Shown in pieces: positions 16,172-23,306 of a DNA stretch of 42,837 bases. The position numbers were made by a program, and so were the translations under genes. The DNA is from Bacteroidales bacterium (GTDB taxonomy: Bacteria; Bacteroidota; Bacteroidia; Bacteroidales; Marinilabiliaceae). The DNA lies in assembly GCA_900766825.1 (NCBI GenBank), contig CAAFWU010000066.1:1-42837 (forward strand), read 5' to 3'. Positions within the stretch are counted from its first letter, which is position 1, and every line of letters starts with the position of its first letter. Under the pieces are notes generated by a model. That model searched no databases. It had not been told where the DNA came from and was given only the letters and a program-made list of their open reading frames with translations.

Positions 16172-16845
16172 GCCCACTGCAGAGTTCCAGCAACAAGCGC
16201 CGAACAGCCCTTTTCTTTGGGTCGTTCAACCCCGTGCACTGCGCTCACCTGATGTTGGCCCAGTATGTCCTACTCTTTGCTGAGGTGGACGATGTTTGGC
16301 TTGTGGTGAGCCCACAAAACCCTTTTAAGGAAAGCAAAGATTTGGCTCCAGCGCATCATAGGCTCCGTATGCTCCAGATTGCCACTGGCAGCGTGCCAAC
16401 CTTAGAGAGCCAAGCCGATGCCCAAGGTGTTGCCCAACCCATAACCCCAGAAGGTGCCCCTCGCATATCCCCTTGCGACATAGAGCTTAGCCTCCCCATG
16501 CCCTCCTACACCGTTAGGACCATAGAGGCTCTCGAGGCTCGCCATCCCCAACGTGAGTTTGTCATTGTTATGGGAGCCGACAACCTGCCAGGGTTGCCCA
16601 AGTGGCGCGAGGCCGACAACCTCTTCCGAGGTCGCCAACTCATTGTGTGTCCCCGCCCAGGCGAGGTTCTGAACCTTGAGCCCGTAGAGCAACTCGGTGC
16701 CCACGTTCAGGTGCTCAACGCCCCTTTGCTCGAGGTCTCCAGCACCAACATACGCCAGTGGGTGGCAGCGGGGCTAGATGTGACACACTTTGTGCCAGCG
16801 GGCGTGGCCCGTTACATTGCGGAGCATGGGCTCTATAGACAATAG
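16168..16845 (+). CDS. nadD: Nicotinate-nucleotide adenylyltransferase
   Basis: Adenylates nicotinate mononucleotide in NAD synthesis. The 225-residue protein starts in the ATGA overlap with gmk. The nucleotidyltransferase signature is GSFNPVHCAH, where the second glycine of the usual HxGH is alanine. VVSPQNPFK, VIVMGADNLPGLPKW and the C-terminal SSTNIRQWV with AGVARYIAEHGLY are typical. About 20 extra residues rich in Gln, Pro and Ala (DAQGVAQPITPEGAPRIS) lie between the ATP-binding half and CDIELSLPMPSYT. I do not recall these from other Bacteroidales NadD. Direct repeats overlap its stop codon. Confidence 0.93.
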   Translation: MSPLQSSSNKRRTALFFGSFNPVHCAHLMLAQYVLLFAEVDDVWLVVSPQNPFKESKDLAPAHHRLRMLQIATGSVPTLESQADAQGVAQPITPEGAPRISPCDIELSLPMPSYTVRTIEALEARHPQREFVIVMGADNLPGLPKWREADNLFRGRQLIVCPRPGEVLNLEPVEQLGAHVQVLNAPLLEVSSTNIRQWVAAGLDVTHFVPAGVARYIAEHGLYRQ

Positions 16846-16878
16846 ACTGTAGAAGACAGACCGTAGAAGACAATAGAC
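16837..16878 (+). repeat. Short imperfect direct repeats at the nadD 3' end
   Basis: AGACAATAGAC occurs at 16837-16847 and again at 16868-16878. GTAGAAGACA occurs at 16849-16858 and 16863-16872. The first copy spans the nadD stop codon (TAG, 16843-16845). The repeats look like a small local duplication; function unknown. Confidence 0.6.
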
Positions 16879-16907
16879 AAAACAACATAGCTTACACCCT
16901 TTTTCCT

Positions 16908-17555
16908 GTGGATGAATTGATAGCGTGGTGTCTCGACCACCTCAACTATTGGGTCATCACCCTTCTGATGACCATCGAGAGTTCCTTCATACCCTTCCCC
17001 TCGGAGGTTGTGGTGCCCCCAGCGGCCTATAGGGCTGCTGCTTCGGCCGACCTCAATGTCTATTTGGTGGTGCTCTTTGCCACCATAGGTGCCGACCTTG
17101 GTGCCATAATCAACTATGTGATTTCCCGCACCTTAGGTCGAATGGTAATCTACAAATTTGCCGAGAGCAAGTTGGGTCACATATGCCTCATCGACAGTGA
17201 GAAGGTCCAGACGGCCGAGGCTTTCTTTGTTCGCCATGGTGCTGCATCCACCTTCTTTGGTCGTTTGGTGCCAGCGGTGCGTCAGCTCATCTCCATCCCC
17301 GCAGGTTTGGCAAAGATGAATTTTGGCAAGTTCCTGCTTTTCACCACCTTGGGCGCTGGCATATGGAACAGCATATTGGCCTTTGCAGGCTATACACTCC
17401 AGTCCGTAATGCCAGAGGAAGAGATGTTGGCCACCGTATCGCGCTACAACGATGAGCTCAAGGTGGCTTGCGTGGTCATTGTGGCCATTGTGGTGCTCTT
17501 CTTCGTGGTCCGTCACTTTGTCAAGAAGCGTCAGAACCGCATCTCTGTAGAATAA
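16908..17555 (+). CDS. DedA family (SNARE-associated/VTT) membrane protein
   Basis: A 215-residue inner-membrane protein of the DedA/VTT family, whose members are tied to lipid translocation and membrane homeostasis. The re-entrant motif ESSFIPFPSEVVVPPA (around residues 25-40) and the second motif, FFGRLVPAVRQLISIPAGLA, with its essential Arg residues, are intact. Several hydrophobic helices follow, ending in VVIVAIVVLFFVVRHFVKKR with a positive tail. The start is GTG at 16908; an ATG four bases later is out of frame. A repeat-bearing gap of 62 bases separates it from nadD, and 29 bases separate it from the nitroreductase gene, so co-transcription with the latter is likely. Confidence 0.9.
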   Translation: MDELIAWCLDHLNYWVITLLMTIESSFIPFPSEVVVPPAAYRAAASADLNVYLVVLFATIGADLGAIINYVISRTLGRMVIYKFAESKLGHICLIDSEKVQTAEAFFVRHGAASTFFGRLVPAVRQLISIPAGLAKMNFGKFLLFTTLGAGIWNSILAFAGYTLQSVMPEEEMLATVSRYNDELKVACVVIVAIVVLFFVVRHFVKKRQNRISVE

Positions 17556-17584
17556 GTCTAATCCCCCTAACAACCCATAATCCT

Positions 17585-18106
17585 ATGTTATCTGAGCTTA
17601 TAGCCAACCGCCGCAGCTGCCGCAAGTTTACCGACGAAGCCGTATCGGCCGAAGACATTATGCAGCTTAAGCGAGCCGCCCTTATGTCCCCCACATCCAA
17701 GAACTGCCGTTCGTGGGAGTTTGTGTTTGTTCAGGATCCCGCCACCATCGATGCCTTGGCTCACAGCAAGGAGATGGGAGCCGCTTTTGTAACCAACGCC
17801 AAGCTTGCCATTGTGGTCTTTGGCAACAAAGAAAAGAGCGACATCTGGGTCGAGGATGCTTCCATAGCTGCCTCGTTCCTCCTTCTTCAGGCTCAGGACC
17901 TTGGTTTGGGTGCCACATGGGTTCAGCTCCGTGAGCGTGGCTTTGCCGATGGGCGTAAGGCCAAGGACATCGTTGCCGAACTGCTCGGTGCTCCCGCCAA
18001 TTTGGAGCCTTTGGCAATAGTTGCCGTAGGTCATCCTGCCGAATCGCACCGCCCCTATTCCGACGACCGTTTGCCTTGGGCTCAGGTGCACGACGAGAAG
18101 TTCTAA
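17585..18106 (+). CDS. Nitroreductase family flavoprotein
   Basis: A 173-residue FMN-dependent nitroreductase-fold protein. MLSELIANRRSCRKFTDEAVS is the FMN-binding start (RRSxRxF), followed by PTSKNCRSWEFVFV, an acidic DASIAASFLLLQAQDLGLGATWV (typical second half) and a C-terminal VGHPAESHRPYSDDRLPW. The frame continues upstream into the DedA gene, but the ATG at 17585 gives the family's normal N-terminus. It is short, as in the Bacteroidetes NADH-dependent type; the natural substrate cannot be read from sequence. A very strong terminator ends the run. Confidence 0.92.
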   Translation: MLSELIANRRSCRKFTDEAVSAEDIMQLKRAALMSPTSKNCRSWEFVFVQDPATIDALAHSKEMGAAFVTNAKLAIVVFGNKEKSDIWVEDASIAASFLLLQAQDLGLGATWVQLRERGFADGRKAKDIVAELLGAPANLEPLAIVAVGHPAESHRPYSDDRLPWAQVHDEKF

Positions 18107-18132
18107 GGCTCATTACGGTCTACAACACATAA

Positions 18133-18192
18133 CCAACCGCCCTCAGATTGCGTCTCTTTTAGCAATCTGAGGGCGGTTGGCGTTGTTTTTTT
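18133..18192 (+). terminator. Very strong terminator with 19-bp perfect stem
   Basis: CCAACCGCCCTCAGATTGC (18133-18151) pairs perfectly with its complement at 18162-18180 around a 10-base loop, followed by CGTTGTTTTTTT. It lies between the plus-strand nitroreductase gene and the convergent AAA gene; the T run supports plus-strand use. Confidence 0.93.
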
Positions 18193-18202
18193 GGGGGTGG
18201 GG

Positions 18203-19810
18203 TTAGTTCCATATGGTTTTGAAGTCCTCGGCCTCCTCAATGAGGCACTGATGCTTCTTGTTTTTGGTGTCGTAGGTTATGCCCACGAGCAGTACGCCTC
18301 GCCCTGGATGGTTTGCAAAGGCCTCAGCGTAGTTGCGTGTTTTTATTTGTTCTATGGCTTGCTGTGGCGTGGCGTCTCTCTTTAGTTCTACGATGATGGC
18401 AGGATAGCCTGAGTTGATGGGAATGAATGCAACATCGGCAAAACCAAGTCCTGCGGGGAGCTCGGGGAATACCATATAGTTTCGGCGAGCATAGAAGTAG
18501 GCCATAAGGATGGCACTCTGCAGAGCGGATTCTTGATTGAAAGTCAGGGAACTTGAGTAGTTGGCATGGAATGTATCCAGATGTTTGGCCACATCGTTTG
18601 CTTTGCCCAATAGTGTGGCTTCAACAACCTTTTTGCTGGGCAATATGAGCTCTTTGATAGATGCGAAGCCATTTGCCTCCTCCAAGGCAACAAACCACTC
18701 CATTTTTATTTCTCCATTGGGTATTCTGCAACGCAGCGGTTGTCGGGTGGAGTCTATGGCCAAATAACCAAGATGCGTGAGGTATGTAAATACCTGATCT
18801 TTCGATTTGAAGAGCTCAACGTTGTTTTTGTATTTACTTGTTTCTACAAGGACTTCACCCCCTTCGAGCATGGTGCGCAGGTCATCTTGGATGCCATCGA
18901 TATTGCAGTCGATGTAATCTGTTATGGCCTCGTAGCTGCTCGTTGGTGTCCAATAACTCTCGTAGTCTCCATTTTTTATGGATTGCGCAACCGAGTTTGG
19001 GTTGAAAATATGACCTACATTTGGGAAAACGTAGCCATCGTACATATCTTGGCAGCGTTTGTAGTCTCTATGGTATTTGCTGCACAAATCTTTTACTTCG
19101 TTTTCGGTAAATCCAAAGAAAGAAGCAAAGTTTCGTGGGTTTACCATTGTAAACTCTCGGAAATTGTTGAGTTTGCTTTGTACTCGCTCACGTATTATGG
19201 GAAGTATGCCAGTTATGTATGCCAGTTTGATAGCACTATTTATGTTGTCGTTTTTGAAAATCGAGTTTAAAAAATCAATGTACTCTTGTATAATTTTTAT
19301 AGGTACGTTTTCTCGAATGAGAAGATCATATTCATCTATTATGACTACAAAATACTCTGAAAGAGAATGATATATATTATAGATAGCATCGGCAACAGAA
19401 GTAGATTCTTCAATATTTACAGAAGGAAATGCTTCCTTTAAATCAATTATGAGTTTTTGTTTTAAGTTACTAATAACTAAACTTTTGTCTTCTGTACTAC
19501 TATATATTCCATTTAGGTCAATTTTGATTACATTTAAGGAGTTTAGGTGTATATCCCACTTTTGGTGTTTGCTTAGTTTTAGTTTTTCAAATACAGTACG
19601 GCTGTTGCTATTTTTAGAATAATAGGCAGCTATAAGATTAGCAATCATCGTTTTACCAAAACGACGAGCGCGACTGATGCACACAAATCTGTCATCGAAG
19701 TTGTGCATTTGTTTGTTCAATTCAAGAATAATCTCCGATTTGTCAACATAGATTTCTGAATTGACCTGATTGATAAACAATTCGTTGTTTGGGTTGAGAA
19801 AAGCTCCCAT
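18203..19810 (-). CDS. AAA-ATPase-like/PD-(D/E)XK nuclease domain protein
   Basis: A 535-residue protein of the common Bacteroidetes type that joins an AAA-ATPase-like domain (PF09820 type) to a C-terminal PD-(D/E)XK domain (PF08011 type). The start MGAFLNPNNELFINQVNSEI fits the family; the frame reaches a TTG at 19861, 17 codons further up. Walker A is SRARRFGKTM (residues 46-55), Walker B is YFVVIIDEYDLL, and the nuclease core shows GFADVAFIP and VELKRD. Function is unknown; such genes are repeated in many Bacteroidales genomes and are suspected of mobile or defence roles. The 5' third (about 19250-19810) is far more AT-rich than the rest, hinting at a mosaic. Confidence 0.85.
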   Translation of the reverse strand: MGAFLNPNNELFINQVNSEIYVDKSEIILELNKQMHNFDDRFVCISRARRFGKTMIANLIAAYYSKNSNSRTVFEKLKLSKHQKWDIHLNSLNVIKIDLNGIYSSTEDKSLVISNLKQKLIIDLKEAFPSVNIEESTSVADAIYNIYHSLSEYFVVIIDEYDLLIRENVPIKIIQEYIDFLNSIFKNDNINSAIKLAYITGILPIIRERVQSKLNNFREFTMVNPRNFASFFGFTENEVKDLCSKYHRDYKRCQDMYDGYVFPNVGHIFNPNSVAQSIKNGDYESYWTPTSSYEAITDYIDCNIDGIQDDLRTMLEGGEVLVETSKYKNNVELFKSKDQVFTYLTHLGYLAIDSTRQPLRCRIPNGEIKMEWFVALEEANGFASIKELILPSKKVVEATLLGKANDVAKHLDTFHANYSSSLTFNQESALQSAILMAYFYARRNYMVFPELPAGLGFADVAFIPINSGYPAIIVELKRDATPQQAIEQIKTRNYAEAFANHPGRGVLLVGITYDTKNKKHQCLIEEAEDFKTIWN

Positions 19811-20007
19811 AATTTCCGTTTTAAAGACTTTAGGTCTAAGATAGTGATTTTGAAACTTCAATGCAACTTATACGGTGTTGCAAGTCGTTGTTTTTTGTCC
19901 TCCTCCCAAACGCTCTCCTATGCTCTAACAATTTAGATAGTTTACCGAAACACTTTTTTAAATTGCTTACACTTGAACTTGTGTACTTTTAAATTTGTTA
20001 TTCCTGA

Positions 20008-20051
20008 TTTATTGAATTTGTTCCTATATTTCTTATATTTGTATACAAATA
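20008..20051 (+). promoter_or_regulatory. Rubrerythrin promoter overlapped by a 16-bp palindrome
   Basis: TATATTTG (20034-20041) is an exact -7 match, with TTTATTG (20008-20014) as the -33 region. A perfect palindrome, TATTTGTATACAAATA (20036-20051), covers the end of the -7 box and the expected transcription start. That is where a repressor would block initiation. An additional match, TAAATTTG (19990-19997), may be a second, upstream promoter. Confidence 0.6.
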
Positions 20052-20066
20052 CAAAAAACCACTCAA

Positions 20067-20609
20067 ATGAAAGAATTAAAAGGAACTAAAACAGAGCAGA
20101 ACCTCTGGGAGGCTTTTGCAGGTGAGTCTAAGGCTCGCAACAAATATACATACTATGCTTCCAAGGCTAAGAAGGACGGTTATGAGCAGATTGCTGCCAT
20201 CTTCGAGGAGACCGCAGGCAACGAGAAGGAGCATGCCAAGATGTGGTTCAAGCTTCTGAACGGTGGCTCTATCCCTGGTACCATTGCCAACCTTCTGGAT
20301 GCCGCTCAGGGCGAGAACGAGGAGTGGACTGATATGTACGACCGCATGGCTCGTGAGGCCGATGAGGAGGGTTTCCCCGAGATTGCTGCCATGATGCGTG
20401 GTGTGGCCCAGATCGAGAAGGAGCATGAGGAGCGTTACCGCAAACTCCTTAAGAATATTGAGGATAAGGTTGTTTTCTCTCGCGATGGCGAATGCATTTG
20501 GCAGTGCCGTAACTGTGGTCACATCTGCGTTGGCAAACAAGCTCCCGAGCGTTGCCCTGTTTGTGATCACCCACAGAGCTACTTCGAGCTGCGTAAGGAG
20601 AACTATTAA
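20067..20609 (+). CDS. rbr: Rubrerythrin
   Basis: A peroxide-reducing di-iron protein protecting an anaerobe from oxidative stress, cytoplasmic, 180 residues. The N-terminal ferritin-like helix bundle has the iron-ligand patterns NLWEAFAGESKARNKYTYY, FEETAGNEKEHAKM, and the second pair AREADEEGFPEIAAMM with IEKEHEERY. The C-terminal rubredoxin domain supplies four cysteines: CRNCGH and CPVCDH. ATG at 20067 lies 15 bases after the palindrome. A single-gene unit: the minus-strand AAA gene is upstream, and a terminator follows at 20726. Peroxide- or redox-responsive control at the palindrome is my inference. Confidence 0.97.
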   Translation: MKELKGTKTEQNLWEAFAGESKARNKYTYYASKAKKDGYEQIAAIFEETAGNEKEHAKMWFKLLNGGSIPGTIANLLDAAQGENEEWTDMYDRMAREADEEGFPEIAAMMRGVAQIEKEHEERYRKLLKNIEDKVVFSRDGECIWQCRNCGHICVGKQAPERCPVCDHPQSYFELRKENY

Positions 20610-20725
20610 TTTGGTTGCTCCCTCGGCTGAGGTTTTATAAAATTATCGAGCAAGTCTTGTTGTTTATACATTACTTGTTCATTTTTTTTTGTTCAGCGGT
20701 ACGTCTCCTTTTTATGGAATTCAAT

Positions 20726-20770
20726 AAGGGTTGATGGAGCAGCAACTCCATCAACCCTTGTTTTTGTTTT
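20726..20770 (+). terminator. Terminator after rubrerythrin
   Basis: AAGGGTTGATGGAG (20726-20739) pairs perfectly with CTCCATCAACCCTT (20746-20759) around a six-base loop, followed by GTTTTTGTTTTTG. It lies between rbr and the convergent DPP4-like gene; the T-rich side favours the plus strand. Confidence 0.88.
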
Positions 20771-20800
20771 TGATTTTTGTTTTTGATTTTTGTTTTGCAG
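20759..20800. repeat. TTTTTG-type simple repeat
   Basis: Several near-identical TTTTTG/TTTTTGA units run in tandem, just after the rbr terminator and before the stop of the minus-strand peptidase gene. It may be a slippage-prone tract; no function is evident. Confidence 0.55.
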
Positions 20801-20811
20801 ACTTTGTGCGC

Positions 20812-23022
20812 CTATTGGCGTTTAACCCAGTCGTCGAAATATCTCTTTATGTAGCCCATAAGGTGTGGGCGGTCCTTGCCAATGACGTTGTGGGGGTGAT
20901 TGGGGTAGACCATGTAGTCGATGAATTTGCCCTTTTCGATGGCGGCGTTGAGCAACTGTTGGCTATGTTGCCAAACCACAGTGCTGTCCATGGCACCGTG
21001 GATTACCAGCAGACGACCCTCTAAGTTGCCTATTTTGTTTAGGAGACTGGTCTTTTCGTAGCCTTCGGGGTTCTGTTGGGGGGTGTCCATATAACGCTCG
21101 CCGTACATGACCTCGTAGTACTTCCAGTCGCATACGGGACCGCCAGCCACGCCAGCGCAGAACACATCGGGGTAGGTGGTCATGAGGCTTATGGTCATGA
21201 AGCCACCAAAGCTCCAGCCGTGAACGCCTATGCGGCTCTTGTCTACATATGGCAGGCTCTGAAGGTAGCGTACGCCCACCATCTGGTCTTCCATTTCGCA
21301 GACGCCCAGTTGCCTATGCACAGCCTCTTCGAAGGCAGAGCCTCGCATCTCGGTGCCGCGGTTGTCCATGGTGAAGACTATGTAGCCCTCTTGAGCAAAG
21401 AAGAGTTTCCATGGTCCCGCACCGTAGAGCCAACTGCCGTCTACAAGTTGCGAGTGGGGACCACCGTAGACGTAGACCATCACGGGGTATTTCTTGTTGG
21501 GGTCGAAGTCCGTGGGCAGAATTATGCGACCAGTGAGGGGGTGTTGACCATCGGCACTCATTAGGTCCACGGTCTCGATGCGTGGCATGGCAAAGCCCTC
21601 GTAGGGGTTGGCGTTGGTCTTAATGGTCTTTTCGGCTTTGCCATCGGTGCGTTTCAGCACCCACTCTTTGGCCACATTGGCACTGCTTTGGTTGATGGCA
21701 ACCCAAGTGTGGTTGTTGCCATAGGTGGCGGCACTGTAGGTCTTGTCGGGGCTCAGGGTGAGCATCTTGCCGTTTGTGGCGTTTACCGAGCATATGTCGC
21801 GATAGAGATAGCCGCGGGCATTGGTCTGAAGCAGGACGTTCTTGGCTCCTTTGTCGTGTCCCAAGATGGCGGTGACGCACCACTTGCCATCGGTGAGCTG
21901 CTTGCATGTCAACTTATTATCCTTGGGACTGATGTCGTAGCGATAGAGGTGACGGAAGCCGTTGCGGTACGAGAGCCAGACGAAGCTGTTGCCCGAGAGC
22001 CATAGGGCGGGTTCGCAGGGCTCAATCCAGGCACTGTCGGTCTCCTCGAATAGGGTGACCTCTTTGCCCACCTTTAGGCCCGCGGTGGCATTGGCATCGA
22101 TGGCAAAGATGTTGAACCACATGTGGTTTTGGTCACGGTTGATTTTGGCCAAGCTCAGGGTGCGGCTATCGGTGCTCCAGCTTATGTTAGTGTAGTAGTC
22201 GTCGGTGGTGCCGCCGCACACGTGCTCCGATGTGCCCGAGGTCATGTCATAGATTCGCACCTCGACCTGTTCCGATGTTTCGCCCGCCATGGGGTAACGA
22301 CTGTTTACCACATGGGCCGTGCGGCTGGTCACGTCCACCAGAGGGTAGTTGGTAACCATGGTTTCGTCTTTGGCATAGTAGCAGAGCATCTGTCCGTTGG
22401 GGCTCCAGAACATGCCGCCGCCAATGCCGAACTCGTTGCGGTGCACGGTTTGGCCGAAGCGTTTGCCGCTCTTGTCCTCGGGGCTGGCCTTGCCTATGCA
22501 GCGGGTGGTCTGTCCGTCCCATACGTATAGGTCGGTAGCTTGGGTGTAGGCCACGAAGCCTGTGTTGTTGGGGGCTATGGTCACGTCGTCGCACTCAGCA
22601 TCGAGGCGTTTTATGATGGTTTGGGTTTTGGGGTCGAGGTTTATAAAGCCATCAGATGTCCAAACCCATATGTTGGTGGGGCTCACGGCCTTGATGATGC
22701 TTACGTGTCCGTTTGCCAACTTCTGCAGGTCAGCAAAGGAGCATAGTTCCACAATGTTGCCCTTTGCATCGAGGGTGCAGAGGGTCCGTTGGGGGTTGTA
22801 GAAGAGGATGTCGTCGGTGAGTTCGCAGACCCATGAACTCATGCCATAGGGGTAATAGTTGGCAAACTCCTTGCCGCCGCTCACGCTATTGTCCAGAGTG
22901 AAGAGTTGGGGTTGGGGCTGACCGTTTGGGTCTGTTGTGGTGTTCTGAGCATCAGATGGTTGCGGCATCTGAGTGGCTGCCAAGAGTGCCATTGACATTG
23001 CAGCAATTGTTTTTCTGTCCAT
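20812..23022 (-). CDS. S9 family prolyl oligopeptidase (dipeptidyl peptidase IV-like)
   Basis: A 736-residue exported serine peptidase, probably periplasmic, that removes N-terminal Xaa-Pro/Ala dipeptides. A signal-like start (MDRKTIAAMSMALLAATQMP) is followed by the beta-propeller domain (N-terminal two thirds; VSGGKEFANYYPYG, MFWSPNGQMLCYYAKDE). The C-terminal alpha/beta hydrolase carries the triad Ser604 (GWSFGG), Asp679 (HGAMDSTVVW) and a histidine in YPNHPHNV (708 or 710). The DPP4-family glutamate motif is visible as SWVCELTDD near the N-terminus, but I cannot prove the double-Glu. It sits alone on the minus strand, upstream of a terminator-bounded GH51 pair, so an independent promoter is expected. 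Confidence 0.92.
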   Translation of the reverse strand: MDRKTIAAMSMALLAATQMPQPSDAQNTTTDPNGQPQPQLFTLDNSVSGGKEFANYYPYGMSSWVCELTDDILFYNPQRTLCTLDAKGNIVELCSFADLQKLANGHVSIIKAVSPTNIWVWTSDGFINLDPKTQTIIKRLDAECDDVTIAPNNTGFVAYTQATDLYVWDGQTTRCIGKASPEDKSGKRFGQTVHRNEFGIGGGMFWSPNGQMLCYYAKDETMVTNYPLVDVTSRTAHVVNSRYPMAGETSEQVEVRIYDMTSGTSEHVCGGTTDDYYTNISWSTDSRTLSLAKINRDQNHMWFNIFAIDANATAGLKVGKEVTLFEETDSAWIEPCEPALWLSGNSFVWLSYRNGFRHLYRYDISPKDNKLTCKQLTDGKWCVTAILGHDKGAKNVLLQTNARGYLYRDICSVNATNGKMLTLSPDKTYSAATYGNNHTWVAINQSSANVAKEWVLKRTDGKAEKTIKTNANPYEGFAMPRIETVDLMSADGQHPLTGRIILPTDFDPNKKYPVMVYVYGGPHSQLVDGSWLYGAGPWKLFFAQEGYIVFTMDNRGTEMRGSAFEEAVHRQLGVCEMEDQMVGVRYLQSLPYVDKSRIGVHGWSFGGFMTISLMTTYPDVFCAGVAGGPVCDWKYYEVMYGERYMDTPQQNPEGYEKTSLLNKIGNLEGRLLVIHGAMDSTVVWQHSQQLLNAAIEKGKFIDYMVYPNHPHNVIGKDRPHLMGYIKRYFDDWVKRQ

Positions 23023-23172
23023 TGACTATGTTTTGCTATTGTTTTTTATTCTTCTTTGGGTTTGGCTGTTGTGGGGTGGGGGGATAGATGTATAGCCTCG
23101 GCTCTCTTCCCCTCTCCTCCTATTAGAGTATAGTAACGTTGAAATAAATATAGGCATTTTGGTTGTCATTCC

Positions 23173-23180
23173 CAAAGATT
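23173..23180 (-). promoter_or_regulatory. Possible -7 box for the DPP4-like gene
   Basis: On the minus strand AATCTTTG differs from TAnnTTTG by one base. A TTAA lies about 21 bases further upstream. The leader would be about 150 bases. This is the best candidate in a 214-base gap, but weak. Confidence 0.3.
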
Positions 23181-23236
23181 TTTGTGGTGTTAGAGACTCA
23201 GTTAACGCGGTTTGCGTTTTTGTCCCCCCCCCTACA

Positions 23237-23283
23237 CATAAAAAGACCAATCCCCGCCAGGTCGTAATGCCAAGCGGGGATTG
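23237..23283 (-). terminator. Terminator after the GH51 operon
   Basis: CAATCCCCGC (23248-23257) and GCGGGGATTG (23274-23283) form a 10-bp stem. Read on the minus strand it is followed by CTTTTTATG. It follows the stop of the GH51 gene at 23307. Confidence 0.85.
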
Positions 23284-23306
23284 TTGTTGTGTTGCGTCAG
23301 TCTGGG

